Assembly: GCF_015209595.1 (NCBI RefSeq)
Contig: NZ_JADEYS010000012.1
Coordinates: 1 to 64,000 of the forward strand
Length of the DNA: 64,000 nucleotides
Direction of reading: 5' to 3'
DNA from: Pontibacterium sinense
GTDB lineage: Bacteria; Pseudomonadota; Gammaproteobacteria; Pseudomonadales; Balneatricaceae
The position numbers and the translations under genes were made by a program. This document shows positions 1 to 9,276 of the stretch, piece after piece. Below the pieces are notes generated by a model. It did not search any database and had not been told where the DNA came from. It was given only the letters and a program-made list of their open reading frames with translations. Position 1 is the first letter of the stretch; every line of letters starts with the position of its first letter.

Positions 1-28
1 CCCAGTTGCGATGCAGCTGGGGTTTTTT
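1..28 (+). terminator. Rho-independent terminator of an upstream gene
   Basis: A 9-bp stem (1-9 with 13-21, one G-T pair) closes a 3-base loop and is followed by six T residues at 23-28. It would end a plus-strand transcript entering from outside the window. Confidence 0.8.
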
Positions 29-78
29 CGTTATGGCCGGAGATCAAAACGGCCGCGCACTGCGCGCTCCCATCTTAT

Positions 79-201
79 TGTAGGGTTGTCTTCAGGCAAC
101 CAGGCAGGCATCAGCTGCCTTCTGTTAATCACCTTAGTTCCGAACTTGAACAAGCCATCCGCGCTTCACCAAAGTGCAGGTCGCCTAAAGACGACCCTAC
201 A
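79..201. repeat. REP-like inverted pair in the gap before the A2M gene
   Basis: A 22-base element at 79-100 is repeated in inverted orientation at 180-201 with three mismatches. Each arm also has its own small dyad (GTCG...CGAC in the right arm). Paired inverted palindromic units in a gene-free gap are the usual layout of REP/BIME-type elements. The rest of 29-345 shows no convincing gene; the small open frame across it looks like chance. Confidence 0.6.
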
Positions 202-345
202 GGGGGCACCTTCAGGTCTGGGTTTTATGTTGCATACAACACTATAACGTTAGTCACTCTTTCTGTTGTTAAGCTTACCTTCAAATCTACGTGCTACTAT
301 TTCCACTTATCGGTAACGGACTTATGGCTATCAGGGAGTGGAAAC

Positions 346-3300
346 ATGTCGGTAAAACCCGCGAATTGGTCTTTTCTTTTATTCGTTGTGGCATTGCTAG
401 TAGGATGCGGTGACGATGATTCCCAGGCTCCTGTTCAAACGCTCGATCAGGTATCCGAGCAAGTATCCCCTAGTACTGAGACACAGCATATTCAGGTTAT
501 ACCGCCAGAGGTAGTGGAACCGGACACACGCTTTGAAGGTGTGGATTTCAGGGTTGCAGATATCAGTACTGAGTTTTATCAGGGGCGTCTTGCGGCAGCG
601 GTTACCTTTACTGCACCAGTCGCAGCAGAGGGTAAGGTTGCCCAGTGGCTTCAGGTCGAAGCCGATTCCGGTCAACGTGTTAACGGAGAGTGGGCTGCCG
701 GTGATACCGCCACAACACTCTATTTCCCTCATTTATTGCCTGAAAAATCCTATAAAGTCACTGTCCTGGCGGGCATGCCATCGCAGTTGAAACAAGCCAT
801 TTCAGAGCCGTTTTCTGTCGTGTTAAAAACAGAAGCCCTCTCTCCCATGTTGGGTTTTGTCGGGCGTGGGAATTTATTGGCCCATAAACTGACGAAGGGT
901 TTACCGGTTATTTCACGCAACGCTAAATCGGTTGATGTGGATTTTTACCGTATCCCTGCAGAGCGTTTAGTGAGTTTTCTGGCCGATAATCAAAAGCCGG
1001 GGCAGCAGGAGTTTTGGCGGGTGCGGGAATACATACCGCAGCTTGAATTGGCTTATACCGGACGTTTTGATCTGACTATGGCGCGCAATGCGCAGGCTAC
1101 CAGTTACTTACCCGTTAAGGATATCGTTGCCTTGCAACAGAAAGGTACGTACCTGGCCGTGATGCGCCGCTCCGGTAATTACGATTATAGCTATCCAGCG
1201 ACGTGGTTTGCGGTGACTGATCTGGGTGTCCAACTGCGTATCTATGATCAGCAAATCGACGCCTATGTGAGTGCGCTATCCACCGCTGAACCTCAGTCAG
1301 GTATAGAGCTTTCATTGCTGACCGGAGATGGGAAGGTTATTGCGACTCAGTCCTCGACAACCAATGGCCGTGCAAGCTTTCGCGATCTGGATCTGAGTGG
1401 TGATGCTACTCCTAAAATATTGGTAGCTAGTTCAGCGGAAGATACAACACTGGTGCGCTTGTATGGTCCGGCGCTGGATCTTTCTGAATTTCCAGTCACT
1501 GGGTTGAACCCGCAGGCGCAAACGTTATTCCTTTACTCAGCACGTGATCTCTACCGTCCAGGGGAATCGGTGACGGTCAGTGGTTTACTGCGAGGCCGTG
1601 ACGGAGAGATGGTGCCGGGGATTCCGTTGCAGGCGTCGCTGCAACAACCTGATGGTCGCGTTGTCAGTACACGTACGATTACACCTGATGAGCTTAACTA
1701 TTACGAAACGACCTTTCCTATTGCTAAAGATCAGCCGACCGGTCGCTGGATACTCTCTGTACTGCTGCCGGATCAGACCCGTAGTGAATACAGTTTTCAG
1801 GTGGAGGAGTTTCTACCAGAACGCATGTCGTTAATACTCGATGGCGAAGAACGGATTAGTGCAACCGAAGCTCTGATGCTGAAGGTGTCTGGCCAATATT
1901 TATATGGTGCGCCTGCCGATGGAAATCAACTGCAGTCAGAGCTGGTTGTCGCGATGTATGCGCATCCGTTTGAGGCCTTTTCCGATTACTATTTTGGAGA
2001 TATACGCGAGACCGACTGGAACCGTCGAGTTGAACTGGATAACCAGAAACTCGATAGTCAGGGTGAAACTCAGCTCAAGGTAAAACCGTTCTGGCAAAAA
2101 ACCAAAACGCCTCTGCGACTCAGATTGTTCGAGAGCTTGCAGGATATGGGGGGGCGGCCGGTTAGTCGTTCCTTTAGTAGCTACGTATTACCTGCCCCTC
2201 AGCTGGTTGGGATCCGCCCTTTGTTTGAGGAACACACCACGGATTACAACGGTAACGCGAGTTTCGAACTGATCTACACCGATGGCGATGAGAAGCTGGC
2301 ACGGGATGATCTTGAAGTTACCTTGATACGTGAACATCGACGTTACCACTGGGTATATTCGGATGCTGAAGGTTGGAGTAACAACTATACCGAGCGCCAG
2401 TATCCGGTATTCAATCAAACGATTTCACTGAATGCTGATCAGACCAGCGAGATCGAGGTGCCGGTAGAGTGGGGCTACTACCGGTTGGAAGTCAAAAATC
2501 CAGATAGCGGCCTGATCAGTAGTTACCGCTTTAAAGCCGGTTGGAGCGAACAGGAACAAGCCTTATCGGGGAGGCCCGACCGTATTGGTATCTCGCTGGA
2601 TCAAGACGCTTACCGCGCAGGGGATAAGGTTCAGATGCGCCTGCAACCGCCCGCAGCGGGAGATGGTTATCTGGTCGTTGAAGGGGATCAGCCGCTCTAT
2701 TGGCGTAAGATTTCCGTCCCCGAAGAAGGTGCAACCATCGAACTTCCGGTGGACCCAAGCTGGAATCGTCACGACCTCTATCTCTCTGTGATGTTGGTTC
2801 AGCCAGGTCTTGAGCGTGAAACACGATTGCCCCGCCGGATGATGGGGATTCAGCCCCTGCGTCTGTTACGCGACAAACGTCGCTTAGACGTCACGCTGGA
2901 TCTGCCTGCCAAAGCGTTGCCGGAGAAATCCCTGACCATCCCCGTGCAGATCAGCCGCCGTGCTGGCGGCGATATTCCTTCACGCGTTGGTTTAACGCTC
3001 GCCGCCGTGGATCTGGGAGTACTTAACATCACCCGCTTTGAAACCCCCGATCCGTTTGAAGGCTTTTTTGGTCAGCGCCGCTACGGTGTCGATGTACGCG
3101 ATAGTTACGGTGCGCTGATTGACGCAGATGATGGTGATCTTGCGACATTGCGCTTTGGCGGTGATGCAGACCTGCAACGCGGCGGGGATCAGCAAGCCTC
3201 TGACGTACAGATCGTATCGCTGTTTTCAGGTGTGGTTGATGTGGATGAAAACGGGCAGGCGCAGGTCCCTGTGCATTTCCCTGATTTTAACGGTCGCGTG

Positions 3301-5295
3301 CGCTTGATGGCGTTGGCTTTTTCCGATGATAGCTATGGCTCAAGTGCCGATGAATTACAGGTTGCCGCACCACTGGTGACGGCATTGGTTAAGCCGCGAT
3401 TTCTGGCGATTGGCGATCAATCAGAATTGGCCCTGCAGTTACATAACCTGAGTGGCCGAGAGCAGACTATTAGTTTGGATATGAAGTTGGACGCCAGATT
3501 GGTATTAGAGGGTGGTCAAAATCACCTTAAGCAGTCGGTGACGCTGGTCGATAATGAGCGCACCGTTGTGCAGATCCCCGTGCATGCGACTGAGGAATTT
3601 GGACGTGTTTCTATTGACCTGTCCGTGAGTGGTCTGGAAGGTTTGGAGGAGGGGGCAGACAGTGCTTTCAGTCGACGTTGGTATCTCTCTTCACGTCCGG
3701 CGTGGTCGTCCAGCGAGTCCCGCTGGCAGCAGGTATTGTCTCAGGGGGATAGCTTCAGTTTACCGATGGATGCGCTTTCTCCATTGATACTTTCCAGCAC
3801 CGAGTTATCACTCAACGTATCAGCAAAACCGCCGCTGGCGATCAGTCGCCATATTCAGGCGTTGCGCAGTTATCCTTATGGCTGTCTGGAGCAAACCACC
3901 AGTGGTGTGTTTTCACAGTTGTTTACCACGACCAACAGGCTGCGAGATCTGGGCATTGAGGGTGAATCCGATCAGGAGCGTCAGGCCGCGATTCGATTAG
4001 CCATCCAGCGTTTACTGGGTATGCAAAAAAGCAGTGGCGGTTTCGGCCTGTGGGGTAATCAAAGTCCAGAAGAGTATTGGCTTACGGTGTATGTGACCGA
4101 CTTCCTGATGCGTGCTCGAGATCAGGGGTATCGCGTGCCCGAGCAGAACCTGCAACAAGCACTGCAGCGTGTTCAGCGTTACCTGCGCAATCCCCGTTGG
4201 ATTCACAGTGAGTATGCAAACAACATGCAGCGTACCCGTTTTGCGGTGAGTGCATATGCTGCTCAGGTACTGGCGCGCAACGGACAAGCACGTCTGTCGG
4301 AGTTGCGTAGCCTGTATGACAACAAAGGCAAAAACTGGACGGCGCTGGGGTTATTGCAGCTCGGTCTTGGCTTACAGCAAGCAGGTGATCAAAAGCGGGC
4401 GGATGCCGCACTGACTCAGGCACAGCTTTCACTGGCGTCGCGTACCTTTAAAAGCAGCACCTATGGCAGCAAAGTCAGAGATCTGGCGCTGGCCTTGTAC
4501 TGGATGTTGGAAACGAAGCTGCCCGAATCCCACTGGGGACCGCTACTGTTTGCACTGGATAAACAACTTAAGCAGCGTACATGGCTCAGTACGCAAGAAC
4601 GCAATGCACTGGTGATGGCGGGTTTAATCTTGCAGCAAATGCCTGCGGACACGTTGTCTGCCGAGTTAACTTTGGGCGATAAAGTGGTAGCGCTTAAAGA
4701 CCTGAGCGGCCTGTACAGTCAGTATGAGGCGCAAGTTCTGATGGACGGACTGAGTATCAAAAACCTGAGTGACAAAACCGCGTACCTGACTGCTCGTTTA
4801 TCCGGCTATAGCAAACAGACCCCCGCTGCCGAAAGCAACGGCATTGATGTGATCAGGCGTTTCTACGATCTGGATGGCAAACCGCTGAAAGATCAAACGC
4901 TGGAAACCGGAGAGATGGTGCTGGTTGAGTTGCAAACCAATGTGGCACAAACCACCCATCACCTGTTGCTGGTTGACTTGTTACCGGCGGGACTGGAGCT
5001 GGAAAACCAGAATCTGGCAACGGCTTATGAACTGGATAACCTCAAGTTTGATGGTCAGTCGCCTGTGGATATCATGCAGGGGCAGGATATTCGTCACCAG
5101 GAGTTTCGGGATGATCGGTATGTCGTTGCGTTGAATCCCGGTTGGGCTAAAAGCGCTCGAGTCTTCTATCTGGCACGGGTGGTATCGCCGGGTGTGTTCA
5201 CCGTACCGCCTACCTTTGCTGAAGATATGTACCGACCAGAACTGCGCCACAATGGGTCTGCAGCGGGACAGATTCGGATTATTGCTGGGGAATGA
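346..5295 (+). CDS. Alpha-2-macroglobulin family lipoprotein with thioester motif
   Basis: A 1649-residue bacterial alpha-2-macroglobulin of the YfhM type. In this family a thioester-bearing protein traps attacking proteases in the periplasm. The N-terminus has a lipoprotein signal ending LLVGC with the acylated cysteine at 21; the next residue is Gly, not the Asp that classically keeps lipoproteins in the inner membrane. MG-type beta domains fill the first two thirds. The thioester motif is intact as C1180-L-E-Q1183, followed by the alpha-alpha barrel and receptor-like end. The start follows GGGAG eight bases upstream. Its stop overlaps the pbpC start (ATGA), the classic pairing of this family with PBP1C, which suggests it guards the envelope while PBP1C repairs peptidoglycan. 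Confidence 0.93.
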   Translation: MSVKPANWSFLLFVVALLVGCGDDDSQAPVQTLDQVSEQVSPSTETQHIQVIPPEVVEPDTRFEGVDFRVADISTEFYQGRLAAAVTFTAPVAAEGKVAQWLQVEADSGQRVNGEWAAGDTATTLYFPHLLPEKSYKVTVLAGMPSQLKQAISEPFSVVLKTEALSPMLGFVGRGNLLAHKLTKGLPVISRNAKSVDVDFYRIPAERLVSFLADNQKPGQQEFWRVREYIPQLELAYTGRFDLTMARNAQATSYLPVKDIVALQQKGTYLAVMRRSGNYDYSYPATWFAVTDLGVQLRIYDQQIDAYVSALSTAEPQSGIELSLLTGDGKVIATQSSTTNGRASFRDLDLSGDATPKILVASSAEDTTLVRLYGPALDLSEFPVTGLNPQAQTLFLYSARDLYRPGESVTVSGLLRGRDGEMVPGIPLQASLQQPDGRVVSTRTITPDELNYYETTFPIAKDQPTGRWILSVLLPDQTRSEYSFQVEEFLPERMSLILDGEERISATEALMLKVSGQYLYGAPADGNQLQSELVVAMYAHPFEAFSDYYFGDIRETDWNRRVELDNQKLDSQGETQLKVKPFWQKTKTPLRLRLFESLQDMGGRPVSRSFSSYVLPAPQLVGIRPLFEEHTTDYNGNASFELIYTDGDEKLARDDLEVTLIREHRRYHWVYSDAEGWSNNYTERQYPVFNQTISLNADQTSEIEVPVEWGYYRLEVKNPDSGLISSYRFKAGWSEQEQALSGRPDRIGISLDQDAYRAGDKVQMRLQPPAAGDGYLVVEGDQPLYWRKISVPEEGATIELPVDPSWNRHDLYLSVMLVQPGLERETRLPRRMMGIQPLRLLRDKRRLDVTLDLPAKALPEKSLTIPVQISRRAGGDIPSRVGLTLAAVDLGVLNITRFETPDPFEGFFGQRRYGVDVRDSYGALIDADDGDLATLRFGGDADLQRGGDQQASDVQIVSLFSGVVDVDENGQAQVPVHFPDFNGRVRLMALAFSDDSYGSSADELQVAAPLVTALVKPRFLAIGDQSELALQLHNLSGREQTISLDMKLDARLVLEGGQNHLKQSVTLVDNERTVVQIPVHATEEFGRVSIDLSVSGLEGLEEGADSAFSRRWYLSSRPAWSSSESRWQQVLSQGDSFSLPMDALSPLILSSTELSLNVSAKPPLAISRHIQALRSYPYGCLEQTTSGVFSQLFTTTNRLRDLGIEGESDQERQAAIRLAIQRLLGMQKSSGGFGLWGNQSPEEYWLTVYVTDFLMRARDQGYRVPEQNLQQALQRVQRYLRNPRWIHSEYANNMQRTRFAVSAYAAQVLARNGQARLSELRSLYDNKGKNWTALGLLQLGLGLQQAGDQKRADAALTQAQLSLASRTFKSSTYGSKVRDLALALYWMLETKLPESHWGPLLFALDKQLKQRTWLSTQERNALVMAGLILQQMPADTLSAELTLGDKVVALKDLSGLYSQYEAQVLMDGLSIKNLSDKTAYLTARLSGYSKQTPAAESNGIDVIRRFYDLDGKPLKDQTLETGEMVLVELQTNVAQTTHHLLLVDLLPAGLELENQNLATAYELDNLKFDGQSPVDIMQGQDIRHQEFRDDRYVVALNPGWAKSARVFYLARVVSPGVFTVPPTFAEDMYRPELRHNGSAAGQIRIIAGE

Positions 5296-7619
5296 AACGC
5301 CTTCGTCGCCTGGTCATCGGGGTTGCTGTCTCGGTAGCCCTGGTTGCAGGGCTGTTTGGATCCTTGGATCGTCTGTATCCCATGGCCCCTATCCCTGCGG
5401 TTAGCACCGTTGTATTAGCTGAAGATGGCACCCCATTACGGGCATTTCCCGGTGCTAATCACCAATGGCGTTACCCCGTTACACTCGAGCAGGTCTCGCC
5501 GACCTATCTGGAGTTGTTACTCGCCTACGAGGATCGCTGGTTCTATCAGCACCCAGGGGTGAATCCTCTGGCGCTGCTGCGCGCCGGTTGGCAAAACCTG
5601 CGCAGCGAACGGGTGTTGTCCGGTGGGTCGACGCTGACCATGCAGGTGTCGCGTTTGCTCTATCCGCATGCCCGCAGCTACTTAGGAAAGCTCTCGCAGA
5701 TTCTGCGGGCCTTGCAGTTGGAGTGGCACTATAGCAAAGCGGAAATCCTAAGCATCTACCTGAATATCGCTTCGTTTGGTGGCACGTTGTCGGGCGTTCA
5801 GGCGGCCAGTTATTACTACTTTGATAAACCCGCCTTACAAATGAGTGATGCGGAAGCTGCATTGCTGGCGGTATTGCCCCAGCGTCCAAGCGACTATCGT
5901 CCCGACCGCCATCCACAACGGGCCCGGCAAGCACGCGACAAAGTACTGCAAAGGATGCAATCGTTGGGATTATGGTCTTTGCAGCGGATTAACGATGCCC
6001 GGCAGGAGCCTGTATCGACGTTTGCTCAAGGAATGCCCAATGTCGCACCTCTGCTGGCAAGACGGCTCTATCAGGACTGCACGGATTGCCGGACGATCAA
6101 CACCACGCTGGATTATGACCTTCAGATTCAGTTGGAGCGCTTAGTTGATCAATACACGGAGTCCCTGAGTGAGGAGCATTCGGTTGCGGTTATGGTGATG
6201 CGAAATCGGGATGGTGCTGTTCGCTCCTACATTGGCTCCGCCGATTTCTGGTCGCAAAAGCGTGCCGGACAGGTGGATATCATTCAGGCCGTACGCTCTC
6301 CCGGCTCAACCCTGAAGCCTTTCCTTTATGGGTTTGCGTTGGATGAGGGGCTGATCCACTCTCACTCTCTGCTGATCGATGCACCACGTTTCAAAAGCCA
6401 ATATCGCCCGCAGAATTTCAGCGGCTTTTTCAATGGCCCGGTGACGGCTACCTCGGCGCTGCAACGCTCGTTGAATGTGCCCGCAGTGCAGCTTATCGAA
6501 CACTTCGGCGCAGATCGCTTTGTCACGCGTTTGCAGAACGGGGGCTTGAAAACCTTTGGCCCGGGCAGTGCAAAGCCCAATACCTCGGTGATTCTGGGGG
6601 GGATTGGTGTGCAGCTGGAATCGTTGCTGGGGATCTACAGTGCATTAGCGAGAGACGGAAAAGCGATCAGCCCTCGTTTTCAGACTGACAGCCCAAAGCA
6701 GGAGCGGTATCTGATGTCTTCCGGTGCGGCCTGGATCATTCGGGATATGTTGGCGCAACATCCTTACCGGCGTATCGGTCAGCACACCCGGAAGGAATGG
6801 GATTTAGCATGGAAAACAGGCACCAGCTACGGATATAGGGAAGCCTGGGCGATGGGTGTTTCGCCTGACTGGAGTATTGGTGTCTGGGTTGGACGACCCG
6901 ATGGCAGTGCCAGTCCGGGGCGTTATGGCCGTGTGACGGCTGCGCCCTTGTTGTTTCGGGTGCATGCGGCACTGCCAAGCTCTGAAGCAGAACATCCGCA
7001 GCAGCCTGAATCTGTCAGTCGGCAAACGATCTGCTGGCCTGCGGGGACTCAGCACACGCGCCGTGAAAATACCGCGCCCAACTGCCTCAAACGTTATGAC
7101 GCTTGGTTGCTAAACGATACTGCACCAGCGACATTGCCCGAAACTTCTGAATTGACGCTACAGAAACAGGTGAATCAGATCTGGCTTGATCCGGTGAGTG
7201 GAAAACGTGCTGAGCCAGCTTGTCTTCCCGGTCATACATTAGAGCCTGCATTGATTGCGCTGTGGCCGGAAGCCGTGGATCCCTGGCTTCCCCGGCATTG
7301 GCAGAATCAGCACCGGTTGCCACCACTGGATGCCCGCTGTCAACGAAGTTCTGGGGCGGCCGAAGCACCGCTGCATATCACCAGCTGGCCCACGGATGCA
7401 CTCTTACAACTGCCCGGCGCTCATCGAACCGAGGCACTGGATATCATGCTAAATGCGGAAGGGGGATCAGGGTATCGGGACTGGTATCTGAACGGGGGAT
7501 ATATCGGCCGCAGTCAGAACGGTTTGCCCTATCAGCTGACGCAGGCGGGACGGTATCAGATCAGTGTTGTGGATCAACAGGGCAATATGGATAGGGTAGA
7601 CATCCGTGTATTACCCTGA
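5292..7619 (+). CDS. pbpC: Penicillin-binding protein 1C (bifunctional transglycosylase/transpeptidase)
   Basis: A class A PBP of 775 residues, normal for PBP1C. One N-terminal membrane segment (about 7-25) leads into a GT51 glycosyltransferase with the catalytic Glu at E80 in YEDRWFYQHPG. The transpeptidase domain carries S339-T-L-K342, the SLN triad near 394, and K508-T-G. The last 100 or so residues look like the BiPBP_C domain typical of PBP1C. It polymerises and crosslinks peptidoglycan at the outer face of the inner membrane. It is translationally coupled to the alpha-2-macroglobulin gene by a 4-base overlap. All catalytic motifs seen are intact. Confidence 0.95.
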   Translation: MKRLRRLVIGVAVSVALVAGLFGSLDRLYPMAPIPAVSTVVLAEDGTPLRAFPGANHQWRYPVTLEQVSPTYLELLLAYEDRWFYQHPGVNPLALLRAGWQNLRSERVLSGGSTLTMQVSRLLYPHARSYLGKLSQILRALQLEWHYSKAEILSIYLNIASFGGTLSGVQAASYYYFDKPALQMSDAEAALLAVLPQRPSDYRPDRHPQRARQARDKVLQRMQSLGLWSLQRINDARQEPVSTFAQGMPNVAPLLARRLYQDCTDCRTINTTLDYDLQIQLERLVDQYTESLSEEHSVAVMVMRNRDGAVRSYIGSADFWSQKRAGQVDIIQAVRSPGSTLKPFLYGFALDEGLIHSHSLLIDAPRFKSQYRPQNFSGFFNGPVTATSALQRSLNVPAVQLIEHFGADRFVTRLQNGGLKTFGPGSAKPNTSVILGGIGVQLESLLGIYSALARDGKAISPRFQTDSPKQERYLMSSGAAWIIRDMLAQHPYRRIGQHTRKEWDLAWKTGTSYGYREAWAMGVSPDWSIGVWVGRPDGSASPGRYGRVTAAPLLFRVHAALPSSEAEHPQQPESVSRQTICWPAGTQHTRRENTAPNCLKRYDAWLLNDTAPATLPETSELTLQKQVNQIWLDPVSGKRAEPACLPGHTLEPALIALWPEAVDPWLPRHWQNQHRLPPLDARCQRSSGAAEAPLHITSWPTDALLQLPGAHRTEALDIMLNAEGGSGYRDWYLNGGYIGRSQNGLPYQLTQAGRYQISVVDQQGNMDRVDIRVLP

Positions 7620-7628
7620 TGACAAATA

Positions 7629-8069
7629 TCAGTCGGTATATCCTGGCTGTTCTGCCAGCAGCTTTCCGCTGGGCATAAAGGTCCCGCTGCCACGAGCAAC
7701 TTCACGTCCACGGGGATCGTACATCACCGCTTCCGCAACCAATAACTGCTTACCAGCACTGATCAGCCTGCCTTTGGTCGTAAGTGGGCCTTCACTGACT
7801 GCACGGGTGATGTATGTCGTAAATCCGGTGGTCACCAAAAATTGGGAACGGTTACGGCTGGCCGCAGCAAAATAAGCCGCATCGTCCAGTGCCTTGAAGT
7901 ACAAGCAGCCATGCATCGAACCTGCCGCATGAAAGTAATCCAGTTGCACCGTGCTGAGGATCGTTGAACTGCCTTTCTCAACATTGAGTGTACTTTCCAG
8001 CAGCTTATTAATCGGGGCTGCATGGTACATCCGCTCCAGCCCCCGGTAATGGGTTTCAGTTGCTGACAT
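7629..8069 (-). CDS. PaaI-type hotdog thioesterase
   Basis: A 146-residue hotdog-fold protein of the PaaI thioesterase family, which cleaves acyl-CoA thioesters. The hotdog helix region reads YFHAAGSMHGCLYFKALDDA; a GxxHGG/C-type turn of this kind is typical, and the acidic residues after it are candidates for catalysis. I chose the ATG at 8069, with AGGA about nine bases upstream, rather than the longer open frame to 8270. The longer form runs through the upstream HTH gene in another frame. The gene overlaps that HTH gene by 14 bases and converges with pbpC, leaving only 9 bases between stops. The substrate is unknown. Confidence 0.8.
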   Translation of the reverse strand: MSATETHYRGLERMYHAAPINKLLESTLNVEKGSSTILSTVQLDYFHAAGSMHGCLYFKALDDAAYFAAASRNRSQFLVTTGFTTYITRAVSEGPLTTKGRLISAGKQLLVAEAVMYDPRGREVARGSGTFMPSGKLLAEQPGYTD

Positions 8070-8346
8070 CGCTATCATCCTGTGAAGTGGGTTCTGTGTG
8101 CGTGACCGACTCTGTTTGATGATCCTGCGCCAGATGCAGCCAGAAGGTGTAGGAGGTTTTAAATCCCTGTGCGAGTTTATATGACAACTCATACCCGATG
8201 GTCTCAGATCCATCCAGAATACGCTGGAACTGCTCAAGGGGAATGCCGCATAGCTCTGCCGCCCCTTCAACCGATAAATGAGTGGGTTTTAGATACAGTT
8301 CGTGGATAATATCGCCCACGCTGGGCGCATTTGCGAGAATTTGCAT
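8056..8346 (-). CDS. HigA-like HTH protein with no toxin partner
   Basis: A 96-residue helix-turn-helix protein. The order GDIIHELYLKP, an HTH at about 27-55, then TSYTFWLHLAQ matches HigA/VapI-type antitoxins, where a tyrosine/phenylalanine-tryptophan stretch ends the domain. The C-terminus is acidic and polar. No HigB toxin gene lies next to it; instead the downstream partner, overlapping by 14 bases, is a thioesterase. It may therefore be a solitary autoregulator or an orphan antitoxin. A GAGG sits just upstream of the ATG. It is divergent from the DUF2489 gene, with 53 bases between them. Confidence 0.75.
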   Translation of the reverse strand: MQILANAPSVGDIIHELYLKPTHLSVEGAAELCGIPLEQFQRILDGSETIGYELSYKLAQGFKTSYTFWLHLAQDHQTESVTHTEPTSQDDSDVSN

Positions 8347-8399
8347 AGTGGCCTCAATCTATTTGAGTTGTATCTAAACAGGTCCTGTTAGGAGAGACA

Positions 8400-8885
8400 A
8401 TGTCTGAGACGTGGGTATATGGTCTGATCGCCGTTGGGTTGCTGGTGTGTGCTGGGTTAGTTGTATTTATCCTGCGTCAGCGGGCAACGATCAAAGCAGC
8501 ACAAGAAGAGCAGGCGGCTAAGTTGCATGCTTTGGAGGCGAAAGCGCAGGAACAGCGTGATTACCTGATCGAGAGTATCCATGTGATTGCCAATGCGATG
8601 ATTCATGATGAGCGGATGACACTGACCGAAGGTACGATTCGTATTAGCGTGTTGCTGGACAACTTATCACCTCAGCTAAAGCAGGAACCTGATTTCAGTG
8701 TTATCAATGAGGTGTTTGAGCGGACCCGTCATATCCCGTATCTGAAGAAGTGGAAGGAGCTGGATAAACAGGAGCGGTGGCGCTATACACAAGAGATGAA
8801 GCAGATAGAAGCCGAGCACAAAGATGCCTTGCTGAAAGCTGCAGGGCTGTTGGCCTCTTATCCATTTGAAAAGCACTTTCACTGA
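8400..8885 (+). CDS. DUF2489 membrane-anchored coiled-coil protein
   Basis: A 161-residue protein with one N-terminal membrane segment (about 5-25), then a charged coiled-coil stretch rich in Ala, Gln and Glu (about 30-55), then a helical domain. It resembles the DUF2489 family of gammaproteobacteria, whose function is not known to me. The start follows AGGAG at good spacing. Its stop shares one base (TGATG) with the start of the next gene, so the two are translated together. Confidence 0.75.
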   Translation: MSETWVYGLIAVGLLVCAGLVVFILRQRATIKAAQEEQAAKLHALEAKAQEQRDYLIESIHVIANAMIHDERMTLTEGTIRISVLLDNLSPQLKQEPDFSVINEVFERTRHIPYLKKWKELDKQERWRYTQEMKQIEAEHKDALLKAAGLLASYPFEKHFH

Positions 8886-9253
8886 TGGAGTTTATTGCGA
8901 TTTTTCTGGTGACCCTGCTCATTGTGGGTGGGTTGGCGGTCGCCTTGGTGTTTGGTCGCGCGCCGACCTATCGTCCATCACGTCAGGATACATTGCAGCT
9001 CTTAAAAGACGTCGCCAGCAATCAGGGCAATGAGGGCGCCTGGCAGTTATTTCTGGGTATGCCGATTCCGCATGACCCTGATCTGGAGGAGATCCGTCAG
9101 CTCTGTGTTGCTGTTGACGAAGGGGATGACGAACATCCTCCTGCCACCCCCGGGTTGAATATCTATGGTCGTGACGGCCGTGAGCGGATCGGTAAGGTCG
9201 CAGAAAAACTTGAGATTCTCATCGCAAAAGAACCGTCCTATAAAGAGTTCTGA
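8885..9253 (+). CDS. Small membrane-anchored protein of unknown function
   Basis: A 122-residue protein I do not recognise. It has one N-terminal membrane segment (about 3-25), a basic stretch, and a soluble acidic domain of about 90 residues with a patch of acidic residues near 80 (DEGDDEH). It overlaps the DUF2489 stop by one base, so the pair probably work together in the inner membrane. It converges with the histidine kinase gene, with only 23 bases between the stops. Confidence 0.7.
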   Translation: MEFIAIFLVTLLIVGGLAVALVFGRAPTYRPSRQDTLQLLKDVASNQGNEGAWQLFLGMPIPHDPDLEEIRQLCVAVDEGDDEHPPATPGLNIYGRDGRERIGKVAEKLEILIAKEPSYKEF

Positions 9254-9276
9254 GCGCGCTCGACATACGTTCAGAA

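Noticed and set aside
11-247. 78-residue plus-strand open frame at the left edge
   Set aside because: It starts inside a terminator hairpin and runs through the inverted repeat pair, so it is not likely to be a gene.
7629-8270. 213-residue reading of the thioesterase
   Set aside because: The first 67 residues run through the HTH gene in another frame; ATG 8069 gives the normal hotdog length.
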